Notes under the pieces: model-generated | The model's database searches: none | Told to the model about the DNA's origin: nothing | Seen by the model: only the letters and a program-made list of their open reading frames with translations | Source of the DNA: Chitinophaga pinensis DSM 2588 | GTDB taxonomy: Bacteria; Bacteroidota; Bacteroidia; Chitinophagales; Chitinophagaceae | DNA: 64,000 bases | Reading direction: 5' to 3' | Assembly (NCBI RefSeq): GCF_000024005.1 | Contig: NC_013132.1 | Span: 5,760,001-5,824,000, forward strand | Shown here: positions 8,948 through 17,488 of the stretch, in pieces | Numbering within the stretch: position 1 is the stretch's first letter | Layout of the letters: each line of letters starts with the position of its first letter | Made by a program: the position numbers and the translations under genes

Positions 8948-9946
8948 TTATGCTTTTACTGCTTCTGCAACAGCTGGTTCTTTTACCAGTGGCTTTAAGC
9001 CCAGGTTCTGTAACATCTGTAAGTCGTCAGATACACCCGGATTAGGGGTCACTAACAGGGTTTCCCGTTCACCCGTAAAGATGGAGTTAGCGCCTGCCAT
9101 GAAACACCAGGCCTGCTCTACTTCAGTCATCTCGATACGGCCTGCACTCAGGCGTACCATGGAAGCTGGCATGGCGATACGCGCTGTAGCGATCATACGT
9201 ACCATGTCCCAGATATCTACTTTAGGGTTGTTTTCAAGCGGCGTACCCTTCACCCTTGCCAGGGCATTAATAGGCACTGATTCCGGGTGTTTTTCCATAC
9301 CGGACAGTGTCAGCAGCATAGAGATACGGTCTTCATGCGACTCACCCAGGCCGATGATACCGCCGGAACAAACCGTGATACCTGCTTTGCGAACGTTATC
9401 GATCGTTTTAATACGGTTATCGAATTTTCGGGTAGAGATAATCTCATTATAATAAGCCTCGGAAGTATCCAGGTTGTGATTATAAGCATATAAACCAGCG
9501 TCTTTTAAACGTTCTGCCTGGCTTTCTGTCAACATGCCCAGGGTACAGCATACCTCCAGATCCATGTCATTGACACCTTTTACCATGTCAATAATGCGAT
9601 CAAAATCACTGTTATCGCGCACTTCTCTCCAGGCAGCTGCCATACAGAAGCGGGAAGCGCCATTTTCTTTGGCTTTGCGTGCGTGCGCAAGCACTGTTTC
9701 AGTAGGCAACAAGGCCTGTACTTTGATGCCGGTCTGATACCGGGCAGCCTGACCACAATACGAACAATCCTCAGGACAACCGCCGGTTTTTACCGATAAT
9801 AACGTCGATATCTGCACCTCATCGGCTTTGTGCCACTCCCTGTGTACGGATGCAGCTTCGTATATCAGCGTCAGCAGTGGCTTATTATATATAGCCAGCA
9901 GCTCCTCTTTTGTCCAGTCGTGGCGTAATGCGGTTGTTTTACTCAT
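8948..9946 (-). CDS. bioB: Biotin synthase
   Basis: 332 residues, the usual BioB length. The radical-SAM motif CxxxCxxC is seen as Cys57-Pro-Glu-Asp-Cys61-Ser-Tyr-Cys64, followed by GQAARY. '[15 protein letters not shown]' near 150 and '[13 protein letters not shown]' near 190 are BioB signatures, and 'RLSAGRIEM' near 263 includes the arginine ligand region of the [2Fe-2S] cluster. It inserts sulfur into dethiobiotin to form biotin in the cytoplasm. The other bio genes are not adjacent. It is divergent from a MocR regulator and has a predicted -7 box at 9994-10001. Confidence 0.97.
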   Translation of the reverse strand: MSKTTALRHDWTKEELLAIYNKPLLTLIYEAASVHREWHKADEVQISTLLSVKTGGCPEDCSYCGQAARYQTGIKVQALLPTETVLAHARKAKENGASRFCMAAAWREVRDNSDFDRIIDMVKGVNDMDLEVCCTLGMLTESQAERLKDAGLYAYNHNLDTSEAYYNEIISTRKFDNRIKTIDNVRKAGITVCSGGIIGLGESHEDRISMLLTLSGMEKHPESVPINALARVKGTPLENNPKVDIWDMVRMIATARIAMPASMVRLSAGRIEMTEVEQAWCFMAGANSIFTGERETLLVTPNPGVSDDLQMLQNLGLKPLVKEPAVAEAVKA

Positions 9947-9993
9947 TTTACATTTATTTTGGGTGATAGAGCCCCTATTATCCCGTTTCCATC

Positions 9994-10001
9994 CAAAAGT
10001 A
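9994..10001 (-). promoter_or_regulatory. Predicted -7 promoter box for bioB
   Basis: Read on the minus strand this is TACTTTTG, fitting TAnnTTTG. Transcription would start near 9987, leaving a leader of about 40 bases before the ATG at 9946. No convincing -33 element was seen upstream. Confidence 0.5.
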
Positions 10002-10041
10002 ATATCTTGCCGGTAGGTTCATAGGTGCCAGTTTTAATATT

Positions 10042-11511
10042 ATGAATAGTCCGGTTGAGATACCATTTAAAAGCTTTATCCAGATAGAACGTGCTTCTCA
10101 CATTCCTATTTATATACAAATAGCGAATCATCTGACGCAGGCGATACAGTCCGGGACCCTCTTACCTGGTACCAAACTGCCCGGCGCCAGGACTTTAAGC
10201 GAGCTTTTACAGGTACATCGGAATACGATCACCTCGGTATACGAGGAATTGTATGCCCAGGGCTGGATAGACGTTAAACCCAACCGGGGAGCAGTAGTGA
10301 TGCCGCGTTTGCCCAAAATAAAGGGGCGAACGACAGAAAGTCATGGTTATCCGGCAACGACCGGCTTTTCCTTTATAACAACCCCGCTTCTGGATAATCC
10401 GTTTGACTATGCCCCCTGTGACTATGTATTTAACGATGGCGTACCTGACATCCGGCTCACGCAGATCGATGACCTCTCCCGTTTGTATAGCGCCAATATG
10501 AAGCGCAAAAGCAACCAGAAGAAAATGAGTTATTATAACCAGGAAGGCAGCAGGTATTTTAAGGAGCAGTTATCTCAGTATCTCCGGCTTTCCCGTGGAT
10601 TCAAAATATCTATCAATAACCTGCTGATCACGCGGAGTATTGAAATGAGCCTGTTCATCATTTCCGAAATCATTCTGCGACAGGGAGATTATGTGGTAGT
10701 CGGTGCGCCCAGTTATTTTGCCGCCAATATGATCTTCCAGAAATCCAGCAACCGGGTATTAACTATACCTACTGATGATGAAGGACTGAATACTGACGCC
10801 CTGGAAGAATTATGCAATAAACATCTTATCAGACTGGTATATGTTACCCCACAGCATCACTATCCTACTACGGTTAGTTTAAGCGCCCGGAGACGTATGG
10901 CCTTGTTACAACTGTCAAAGAAATTTGGATTTGTCATTGTGGAAGATGATCATGATTATGACTTTCACTATGACAAACAACCACTACTCCCACTGGCAAC
11001 AGTAGATACCGCAGGTATGGTGATCTATGTAAGTTCGTTTGGGAAGTCTCTTGCACCGGGCTTCCGTACCGGATTTGTCGTAGCGCCGGAAAATCTGATG
11101 GTAGAAATGCGTAAATACCTGGGTATCATAGACCGTCAGGGAGATGTGATGATCGAGCAGGCTTTAGGAGAAATGATTGAAGAAGGCGCTATTCAGCGGC
11201 ATATGAAACGATCCCTGAAGATCTACAAAGAACGCAGGGATTATATGTCTGAATTGCTGGAAAAACACCTCGGCGAATGGCTCTCCTTTCAGAAGCCCAC
11301 GGGTGGACTCGCCTTCTGGCTCTCTTTCCGGCAACCGGTTAACCTGATGCGGCTAAAAAAACTGTGTGAGAAAAATAATCTCTTTATTCCGAGAACACTG
11401 CTTTATCAGAATAAAGACGTAACTGCTTTGCGGATTGGTTTCGGGCATCTGGATCAGGAAGAAATGAATAAAACGGTGGATATTCTGAGGCAGTCGATAA
11501 GCGAGTTATAA
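10042..11511 (+). CDS. MocR/PdxR-type regulator (GntR HTH fused to aminotransferase fold)
   Basis: 489 residues, the normal length for MocR proteins. Residues about 15-90 form a GntR winged helix ('IPIYIQIANHLTQAI' and 'LQVHRNTITSVYEELYAQGW'). Residues about 130-489 form a type-I PLP aminotransferase-like domain with Lys335 in 'SSFGKSLAPGFRTGF' as the expected Schiff-base lysine, and 'VEDDHDYDFHYD' for the PLP-pyridine aspartate region. MocR proteins sense PLP or amino-compound adducts and usually act on a divergent neighbour. Here that neighbour is bioB, which would be an unusual target. A hairpin at 11540 follows the gene. Confidence 0.92.
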   Translation: MNSPVEIPFKSFIQIERASHIPIYIQIANHLTQAIQSGTLLPGTKLPGARTLSELLQVHRNTITSVYEELYAQGWIDVKPNRGAVVMPRLPKIKGRTTESHGYPATTGFSFITTPLLDNPFDYAPCDYVFNDGVPDIRLTQIDDLSRLYSANMKRKSNQKKMSYYNQEGSRYFKEQLSQYLRLSRGFKISINNLLITRSIEMSLFIISEIILRQGDYVVVGAPSYFAANMIFQKSSNRVLTIPTDDEGLNTDALEELCNKHLIRLVYVTPQHHYPTTVSLSARRRMALLQLSKKFGFVIVEDDHDYDFHYDKQPLLPLATVDTAGMVIYVSSFGKSLAPGFRTGFVVAPENLMVEMRKYLGIIDRQGDVMIEQALGEMIEEGAIQRHMKRSLKIYKERRDYMSELLEKHLGEWLSFQKPTGGLAFWLSFRQPVNLMRLKKLCEKNNLFIPRTLLYQNKDVTALRIGFGHLDQEEMNKTVDILRQSISEL

Positions 11512-11539
11512 ATGTCGCTGTAATTTGATCGTAAAAGGG

Positions 11540-11610
11540 TCAGACTATACTTACTCAACGTTAGCGCTACGATAAAAAGGGAGCATTAACGGAGAGTAAG
11601 TATAGTCTGA
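11540..11610. repeat. 71-bp long inverted repeat (MITE-like or structured element)
   Basis: TCAGACTATACTTACTC (11540-11556) is exactly reverse-complemented at 11594-11610. After a 2-nt internal mismatch the pairing continues with CGTTA (11559-11563) against TAACG (11587-11591). The result is a 22-bp paired stem with a 23-nt loop. No T-run follows, so it is not a classical intrinsic terminator. No target-site duplication is obvious. It could be a miniature element or a 3' stabiliser for the MocR mRNA. Confidence 0.6.
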
Positions 11611-11620
11611 GTATAGATAT

Positions 11621-11849
11621 TCAACTATCTTCTGATATCCAGTTTATCCCTATGCGCTTTGCCATTTCTGCCATATCGCTACAGGCAGTTTTTATTACAG
11701 GCGTAATCAAACAAAGGACAAAGATCATCATCTGCCGATTCAAAGTACTCCCTTGGATCAGCTCCTTTGTCGTATAGGTAATATAGTGCTTTAGCAGGTA
11801 ATCTTTTTTGCTCTATTTCGAAGATCGCACATGGCAGTGACTTCCTCAT
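11621..11849 (-). pseudogene. Decayed ankyrin-like gene fragment
   Basis: The minus strand from ATG 11849 reads 56 codons to a stop at 11679-11681. The product contains 'LPAKALYYLYDKGADPRE', which looks like an ankyrin-repeat turn, and an acidic stretch ending 'LFDYACNKNCL'. Coding-like sequence continues in another frame as 'DMAEMAKRIGINWISEDS' to a stop at 11621-11623, suggesting a frameshift. It resembles the repeat-protein material at 15946-17037 in style. The assignment is by eye and tentative. Confidence 0.35.
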
Positions 11850-12005
11850 TGTCAATGGGTGGGTTTAAGCATGGTTTCCCTTCAAATTTGGATTATTTAA
11901 ATGTATATAACTACAATCCGACTACTACAAAACATCTACATCCCTCAGCTATTATTGGAACAAACCAACTACATCATGTAACTTGCGGCATTATTAACCA
12001 TACCT

Positions 12006-13922
12006 ATGTATCAGAAAATCAGACTAGTAGCGTTATTGATATGTATCACCCAGTTTGTACACGCCGAAGGACTTGTTGATTCCCTTAATAAAGTGCTGGC
12101 ACGTAAAGACATATCCCTGGAAAATCGCATCACCACCATGGGATTCCTGGCAAGGGCTAAATGTGTAACAGATATTGACGGGGCGCTACGCCTTGAAAAA
12201 GAAGCCATGCAGCTCTGCAGGCAATTGAACAAGCCAGCCACGACCGCCTATATCTGGTCAATTATGGTGTTGCTGGATTATTATCATCACAGAGATATAC
12301 CTAAAGCTTGTATATCGGCGGACAGCGCCCTGTTCTATGCCCGTCAGTCACATGATAAACTGGCGCTGGGTATTGCCTGGTACCGCAAAGCATGGTCGCA
12401 AAACTTACAGGGGAATTACAAAGAAACGGTAGATTTTGCCCTGGAAGGTCTGAAAAACCTGGAAGGCACCGATGGATATACCTATGAAGCCAGCTTATAT
12501 TATATCATTGGCGGCGCCTATGCGGAATGGCGAGACAAGCCCCAGCAGGAAAAATATGCCCGCCTGTGCCTAGCTGCGGCCGAAAAATGCGGAGATCCCG
12601 ACAACCTCATTTCTGCTAATCAGGCGATGGGTACCTATTATCATTACAGTTTCCAGAATAATGGTACGGACAGGCATCTGCTCGATTCTACTTTCTATTA
12701 CTATCACAGAGGCATCGACGTTTACAAATCAGCGCCTGACAAAGTGGTTTTTAAAAGCAGCGTAGGGGTAATTGCCCTGAATGTCGCCGGTTTGTATATG
12801 CAATACAAGATCGGATCATATAAAGATTCTGTTCTTCCCTACCTCAACTTTGCTATAAAAACGGCGCATGAGACCAAACAGGCAGCCGTATTGGGCACCT
12901 GTTATGGTATTATGAGCGATATTGAAATCGAAAACGGGCATTATGCAAAAGCAGAGTCTTTATTATTACAGGGCTTATCTTCCCTGCTCATAGACGGTAT
13001 CGACCATACCAGGAACAGGTTACAGTTGCTGGAAGGACTTATCAGCCTTTATGAAAAAACAGGGAATTATCAGAAAGCCCTTCAATACTACAAAGACTAT
13101 CACAAAGTATATGACGGCTTTTTTGATGCCGAGAAATTAAAGGCGACCAAAAACCTGGAAGAAAAGTATCAGTCTGAGAAAAAAGAACAGGCTATAAAAA
13201 CGCTGAGTCAGCAAAACGCTATGAACCGTAAAATGAAATACCTCTATGGCTTTATCGGACTGCTGATGGTAGTGGCCGGGGTATATATTTTCAGGTCGTA
13301 TCACTTCCAGCTAAAAGCCAGCAAACAGCAAAAGCAGCTGTTGCAACAGGAGAAGGAAGATGCCGACCTGCTGGCCCGCCTCAAACAACAGGAGGTAAAG
13401 CAACTCGAACTGGAAAAACAGGAAGCCGCGCTGACAGCAAGGGTGAAAGAGGAAGAAACACGGCGTTTACTGGCCGAGCAAAAGCTGTTGCAGGAACGTG
13501 AGGACAGACTACAAAAAGACCTGCTGGCAGTCAATTTGCAGATAGAGCAGAAGGATGAATTACTGCAAACCATTCAAAAAAAGATCGAAGAAAGCACGGA
13601 TAAGAGTTTTGTTGTCAACAAGATCAATAACATTATCGATCAGAACAAAAAATCGGATGAAACCTTCGCCACCAATAAAGCTGATTTCGACACCATCCGT
13701 CCCGAGTTCTTCCAACAGCTTAAAGAAAAATCCGGCGATACGTTATCGCGATTGGATCTTAAACATTGCATCTATATCTCCCTTGGTCTGACGAATAAAG
13801 AAATCGCCCAGCGTTTTGGCGTTGCTCCTAAAAGCATTCTAATGGCCCGTTATCGCATTAAATTAAAACTGGGTTTAGGTAAGGATGACGATCTTGATGG
13901 CTTCATCAGAACACTCAGTTAA
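12006..13922 (+). CDS. Membrane-anchored TPR regulator with C-terminal LuxR-type HTH
   Basis: 638 residues. Order: signal peptide (first 20 residues, ending near FVHA), a helical TPR-rich sensor (about 25-400), one transmembrane helix ('YLYGFIGLLMVVAGVYIF', near 409-427), a long Glu/Gln/Lys-rich coiled coil (about 430-540), and a C-terminal HTH ('LTNKEIAQRFGVAPKSILMARYR', near 590-615). The topology puts TPRs outside and the DNA-binding domain in the cytoplasm. This is a one-component architecture common in Bacteroidota. Ligand and targets are unknown, and no obvious target gene is adjacent. Confidence 0.85.
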   Translation: MYQKIRLVALLICITQFVHAEGLVDSLNKVLARKDISLENRITTMGFLARAKCVTDIDGALRLEKEAMQLCRQLNKPATTAYIWSIMVLLDYYHHRDIPKACISADSALFYARQSHDKLALGIAWYRKAWSQNLQGNYKETVDFALEGLKNLEGTDGYTYEASLYYIIGGAYAEWRDKPQQEKYARLCLAAAEKCGDPDNLISANQAMGTYYHYSFQNNGTDRHLLDSTFYYYHRGIDVYKSAPDKVVFKSSVGVIALNVAGLYMQYKIGSYKDSVLPYLNFAIKTAHETKQAAVLGTCYGIMSDIEIENGHYAKAESLLLQGLSSLLIDGIDHTRNRLQLLEGLISLYEKTGNYQKALQYYKDYHKVYDGFFDAEKLKATKNLEEKYQSEKKEQAIKTLSQQNAMNRKMKYLYGFIGLLMVVAGVYIFRSYHFQLKASKQQKQLLQQEKEDADLLARLKQQEVKQLELEKQEAALTARVKEEETRRLLAEQKLLQEREDRLQKDLLAVNLQIEQKDELLQTIQKKIEESTDKSFVVNKINNIIDQNKKSDETFATNKADFDTIRPEFFQQLKEKSGDTLSRLDLKHCIYISLGLTNKEIAQRFGVAPKSILMARYRIKLKLGLGKDDDLDGFIRTLS

Positions 13923-14053
13923 TCAATATTGTAAACAGTTTCCGCCTGTAAATAAAAATTCTATGAGACGCTTCTGTACAATGGGCTACTTAGTATAGAA
14001 AGGCAACATGCGGGCGGGGATCGTCGCAACTTTGTAAGTAGATGTATTAGATG

Positions 14054-15763
14054 CTACCAGTTTATTGTAGTACCGGAAAATGTGGTATTGATTCTTTCTT
14101 TCACCTCATCCGGAAAATTATTATACTTCAGGTTAAGGTGTTCCAGGTGTTGCAGTTCAAAGAATGTTTCAGGTAGCCAGGCCAGACCATTAAAAGAGAG
14201 ATCAAGGTATTTCAACCGCTGTAGTTTATGAATATCCTGCAGGTCTTCCGGCTTCATCCCTTCATGAAGGATATAGGAGAAACGTCCGCCGGATTCCGGT
14301 TGTTTGACCTGTTTAATCCATTCCAGGTGCTCGCGAAAATCTTCGTTTTCATCAGCTGCCATTTCGTTCATCAGGTCGAGGGTATCCTGGGTAATGAATT
14401 CTTTCTCTTCCTTGTTTCTATCAATTGCCAGGTGTTCTAATGTAGTGATGTCAAAGACTTCGGCTTTCCAGCCAAGGAACTTCTTACTGATCACCAGTTT
14501 TTTAAGCTGTTTAAACCCGGTGAAATTGGGAAAATTGGGCGAATGCGTGCGACTACCCGTCCATTGAAACTCCTCTAAGGTCTGAACATTCAGCAGACCT
14601 GACGGCAGCTCCTGGATATTATTCTCCCGGAAATCAAATCGTTTGAGGTTTTTCAGTCTGGTTATCACTTCCGGGAACGGAGCCGGCGCATTCACATGGT
14701 TATAACACCCATACATGCTCAGTTCTTCCAGCTTTTCCAAGCTGGCCAGACTATCGGGCAATGGTATTGCCATATAATCGTTCTTCAGGACCTGCAAATT
14801 GCTCAATGCACCAATAGCATCGGGGTATGCATCCAGGTCGTAATTGCCCCCCAGATCCAACACCCGCAGTTGCTTTAATTGACCAATGGCTTCGTGAATA
14901 GTTTTAATGCCACTATTGTACATATATAGCTCTTCCAGCTGCTGCAATTCACCAATGGCGGCGGGTATTTCGCTGATATTGTTCTTTGAGAGGATCAGTT
15001 TTTTAAGGTGCCTTAGCTTTGTGATAGCTGTAGGAAACACCTTCATTTTCTTCTCTGATAAATCCAACTCCACTATTTCATCAATATTGCCTGCAATCAG
15101 CTTTTCCAGTTCCTCCTGATGCACTAATCTTGTCGGTTTTGCCCCTTCCACAAAAGGCGACTGACCAGCTTTAACAAGCGCAATAAACTGCCACTCGTCG
15201 AACTCATTATGTTCGTTAAATGTAGCAGGTACCATTACCTGTGGCAATACCTCCTGCGTATAATCATACTCAAAGAAATCATTGTGATCGCTGTAGGTAT
15301 TGATAAGAATAGCGCCCCGCGGGTTTATGCTGGAATCATGATCGGAGTTCAGTACGTATGGAACATAGGTTGTTCCTTCAATTCTGATACTGCCATCATT
15401 ATAATTCCCAAAGAAGGCATATCTGATATGTGCATCACCGGCAATGTGGATCGTATCGTCACCACTCTTCAGCACATCGCAATGTACATCGCCTAATACC
15501 AGTAAAAGTGGATGATAGTCGCCGATATTAATATTTCCCTTTACGGTCAGATTACCGTTGACCATGATCAGCACATTACCCAGATCAGTGTCTTCATTTA
15601 ATGTTTCCAGTATGGTTGTTGCCCAGTCTGAACTAAGATTACCATTAATGGTGGTATCTCCGTCAAAGTAAATGATCCTGTTATGATCCAGCCTGCTAAT
15701 GGGATCATAAAGTTTCATATCAAACTGCTGATGAATTGCCTCTTTTGTAAGAAGGACCGGCAT
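14054..15763 (-). CDS. Leucine-rich repeat protein with N-terminal bactofilin-like beta segment
   Basis: 569 residues without a signal peptide. Residues about 30-150 hold short repeats such as 'DGDTTINGNL', 'MVNGNLTVKGNINIGD' and 'IHIAGDAHIRY', the pattern of polymer-forming (bactofilin-like) beta-helix rungs. Residues about 225-569 hold LRRs of the L-x-x-L-x-L-x-x-N type ('LRHLKKLILSKNNISEIPAAIGELQQL'-like repeats), interrupted by an acidic helical insert near 470-520. The LRRs imply protein-protein binding in the cytoplasm. It shares the beta-rung module with the ankyrin protein at 15946, 183 bp away on the same strand. The function is unknown. Confidence 0.8.
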   Translation of the reverse strand: MPVLLTKEAIHQQFDMKLYDPISRLDHNRIIYFDGDTTINGNLSSDWATTILETLNEDTDLGNVLIMVNGNLTVKGNINIGDYHPLLLVLGDVHCDVLKSGDDTIHIAGDAHIRYAFFGNYNDGSIRIEGTTYVPYVLNSDHDSSINPRGAILINTYSDHNDFFEYDYTQEVLPQVMVPATFNEHNEFDEWQFIALVKAGQSPFVEGAKPTRLVHQEELEKLIAGNIDEIVELDLSEKKMKVFPTAITKLRHLKKLILSKNNISEIPAAIGELQQLEELYMYNSGIKTIHEAIGQLKQLRVLDLGGNYDLDAYPDAIGALSNLQVLKNDYMAIPLPDSLASLEKLEELSMYGCYNHVNAPAPFPEVITRLKNLKRFDFRENNIQELPSGLLNVQTLEEFQWTGSRTHSPNFPNFTGFKQLKKLVISKKFLGWKAEVFDITTLEHLAIDRNKEEKEFITQDTLDLMNEMAADENEDFREHLEWIKQVKQPESGGRFSYILHEGMKPEDLQDIHKLQRLKYLDLSFNGLAWLPETFFELQHLEHLNLKYNNFPDEVKERINTTFSGTTINW

Positions 15764-15825
15764 AGTGCGCTTTATTTATAGTTTATGTTTATCAGGGTAT
15801 ATTCAGGTGGTCAAAGGTAGGGATT

Positions 15826-15906
15826 TCATTCTTTCTTTAGCCATTGCCTGATCATCACATCATCGTAGCGATCGGCAAGGGTATACAGTAAGGGTTCATT
15901 TTGTGG
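15826..15906 (-). pseudogene. 26-codon ankyrin-like remnant between the two repeat-protein genes
   Basis: The minus strand reads 26 open codons, including 'NEPLLYTLADRYDDVMIRQW', to a stop at 15826-15828. There is no start codon, and the frame opens after TAA at 15907-15909. The wording is like the end of an ankyrin repeat protein. It may be the original 3' end of the gene at 15946 or a leftover of a lost paralogue. Short and tentative. Confidence 0.3.
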
Positions 15907-15945
15907 TTATGGCGATAATAGATCGTTTACTTCCTGAGTTTAAAC

Positions 15946-17037
15946 TTATTTTTCGATCCGTTCCTTTACGTCGAACTGACCGGCTATTACCTGGTGATGA
16001 TCGATGATCAATGTGTCAGTCTGCAGGGTTTGTTTCACCTCCAGGGCATAGTCATTATAATATGTTTCTACCTTTGCAGCTTTTAAATTCCCTCCGATGA
16101 TCACCGGTCCCTCGGTATACATGCTTGCACATTCGAAGTCGCCCCCTACAAATAACTGACAACCTTGTACATTGGAAGCATGTCCCTTCACGGTACAATT
16201 GCCTGTTACCATCAGCGAACGGATTTTCAGACTCCCTGTAACTTCCAGGTTGCCATGATGCACATAGTGCTCTGCAGCGATGCTCTTCACTGTCTTCTGG
16301 GCAGGCGCCTTTGTAATCGCATTTGTAATCAGCGAGATACAGGCAAAAACCAGTTCTGGATCCTGTACGGCTATGATTTCATAGAAATTGGCCAGTTTTA
16401 CGGAATACTCCTCTATAAACAGGCTCTCGATAATGTTGTGCAGTTTTTGTTGTTGGTTTGCCGAAATGGATACCTGCGGTAAGTATTTCAGCATATTTTC
16501 CTCCGTAAGCTCATGCAGTTTCTTAGGGACAGGCATCCTTTCTGATTTTGTTTTTCCCATTACGTCCATAAGATATGGAAGCACTTCCCTGCTATAACGT
16601 GATGACCGGGCTGCAGCCAACACTGAAAAATCACGTTGAGATCTTCTCCTGGGATTCACGCCCTTTTCTTCAATCAGGAAGCGGACTATCTGCGCAGCGC
16701 CCTTTTCTGCTGCATGATATAGCAGTCCTTTTCCATTTACTTCATTAATGGGCAAGCCCGCCGACAAAAACATTTGAATGAGTTCAATGCTATCCGTGGC
16801 AACAGCTCTTTCCATCACTGATTTGTTCTTAAAATTAAGATCTACCCCCTCTTCTATCAGCATTTTTATAGCAGCCAGTAACTGCAGGTTCTCTTCGTGT
16901 ACTTTATTCGACTTATTGAGGCGGATTTCTTCATTTTGCTCGTACTTATTGAATTGATGTCCAATGAATATTACCTCCATGCGTTGAATCAATCTGGCCA
17001 ATTCCCATTGTTTTTCTATCATCTCCTGCTCGGTCAT
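15946..17037 (-). CDS. Ankyrin-repeat protein with C-terminal bactofilin-like beta segment
   Basis: 363 residues, no signal peptide. Residues about 45-145 carry ankyrin-like repeats ('MLIEEGVDLNFKNKSVMERA', 'FLSAGLPINEVNGKGLLYHA', 'FLIEEKGVNP'). Residues about 260-355 carry beta-rung repeats ('HHGNLEVTGSLKIRSLMVTG', 'NCTVKGHASN', 'LFVGGDFECAS', 'VIIGGNLKAAK') of the polymer-forming type. It is the upstream member of a same-strand pair with the LRR protein at 14054, which has the same rung module but a different partner-binding repeat. A scaffold role is plausible but unproven. Confidence 0.78.
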   Translation of the reverse strand: MTEQEMIEKQWELARLIQRMEVIFIGHQFNKYEQNEEIRLNKSNKVHEENLQLLAAIKMLIEEGVDLNFKNKSVMERAVATDSIELIQMFLSAGLPINEVNGKGLLYHAAEKGAAQIVRFLIEEKGVNPRRRSQRDFSVLAAARSSRYSREVLPYLMDVMGKTKSERMPVPKKLHELTEENMLKYLPQVSISANQQQKLHNIIESLFIEEYSVKLANFYEIIAVQDPELVFACISLITNAITKAPAQKTVKSIAAEHYVHHGNLEVTGSLKIRSLMVTGNCTVKGHASNVQGCQLFVGGDFECASMYTEGPVIIGGNLKAAKVETYYNDYALEVKQTLQTDTLIIDHHQVIAGQFDVKERIEK

Positions 17038-17488
17038 ATAGGTTTTCTTGTTTATTATTATAAGTAGTTGTCCTCCCCGGTGGTATTCGTGCAGTCCTCG
17101 TGTTTGGTCTGGGAGGGAGGCGCTGAAGTGTTATCTTTTAACCGCTGTCAAAAATATAATTCCGCTGCGAGTCTAGTCACTACGGCACTACTACAAATCA
17201 TCTACACGAGTTCAAAAATATAAATAACAAAAGTATACAAATACGCTTTATTTATAATAATAAAACATCGGGGTAGTGGAGATCTCCTTTACGGATAGGA
17301 GAACAGATTCGTTAAGGAAGAGAAAGGCCACTTATATATGCATTTGGGTTACTATTTAACGAGCCCCACCTCTGACCTATATACGCCCGGAAATTACTAT
17401 CTACTAGTCACTGCATGTTCGTTACAGCCCTGTCTGTTTACCTTTGCAGGGAGTCTGTCACACCTTTAACCCTTTTAAAATTCCCTAA
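17038..17488. other. Non-coding interval upstream of the T9SS cargo gene
   Basis: No gene is seen in these 451 bases. The interval contains the start of the minus-strand ankyrin gene's leader, a GGAGATCTCC palindrome at 17278-17287, and the promoter box at 17439-17446 for the plus-strand gene. Confidence 0.6.
17439..17446 (+). promoter_or_regulatory. Predicted -7 promoter box for the T9SS cargo gene
   Basis: TACCTTTG fits TAnnTTTG. Transcription would start near 17453, about 36 bases before the ATG at 17489. No clear -33 TTG was found at the usual spacing. Confidence 0.55.

Noticed and set aside
11831..12079. An 82-codon plus-strand open frame before the TPR regulator
   Set aside because: It overlaps the start of the regulator in another frame and has no coding character; the minus strand of the same stretch looks more protein-like.
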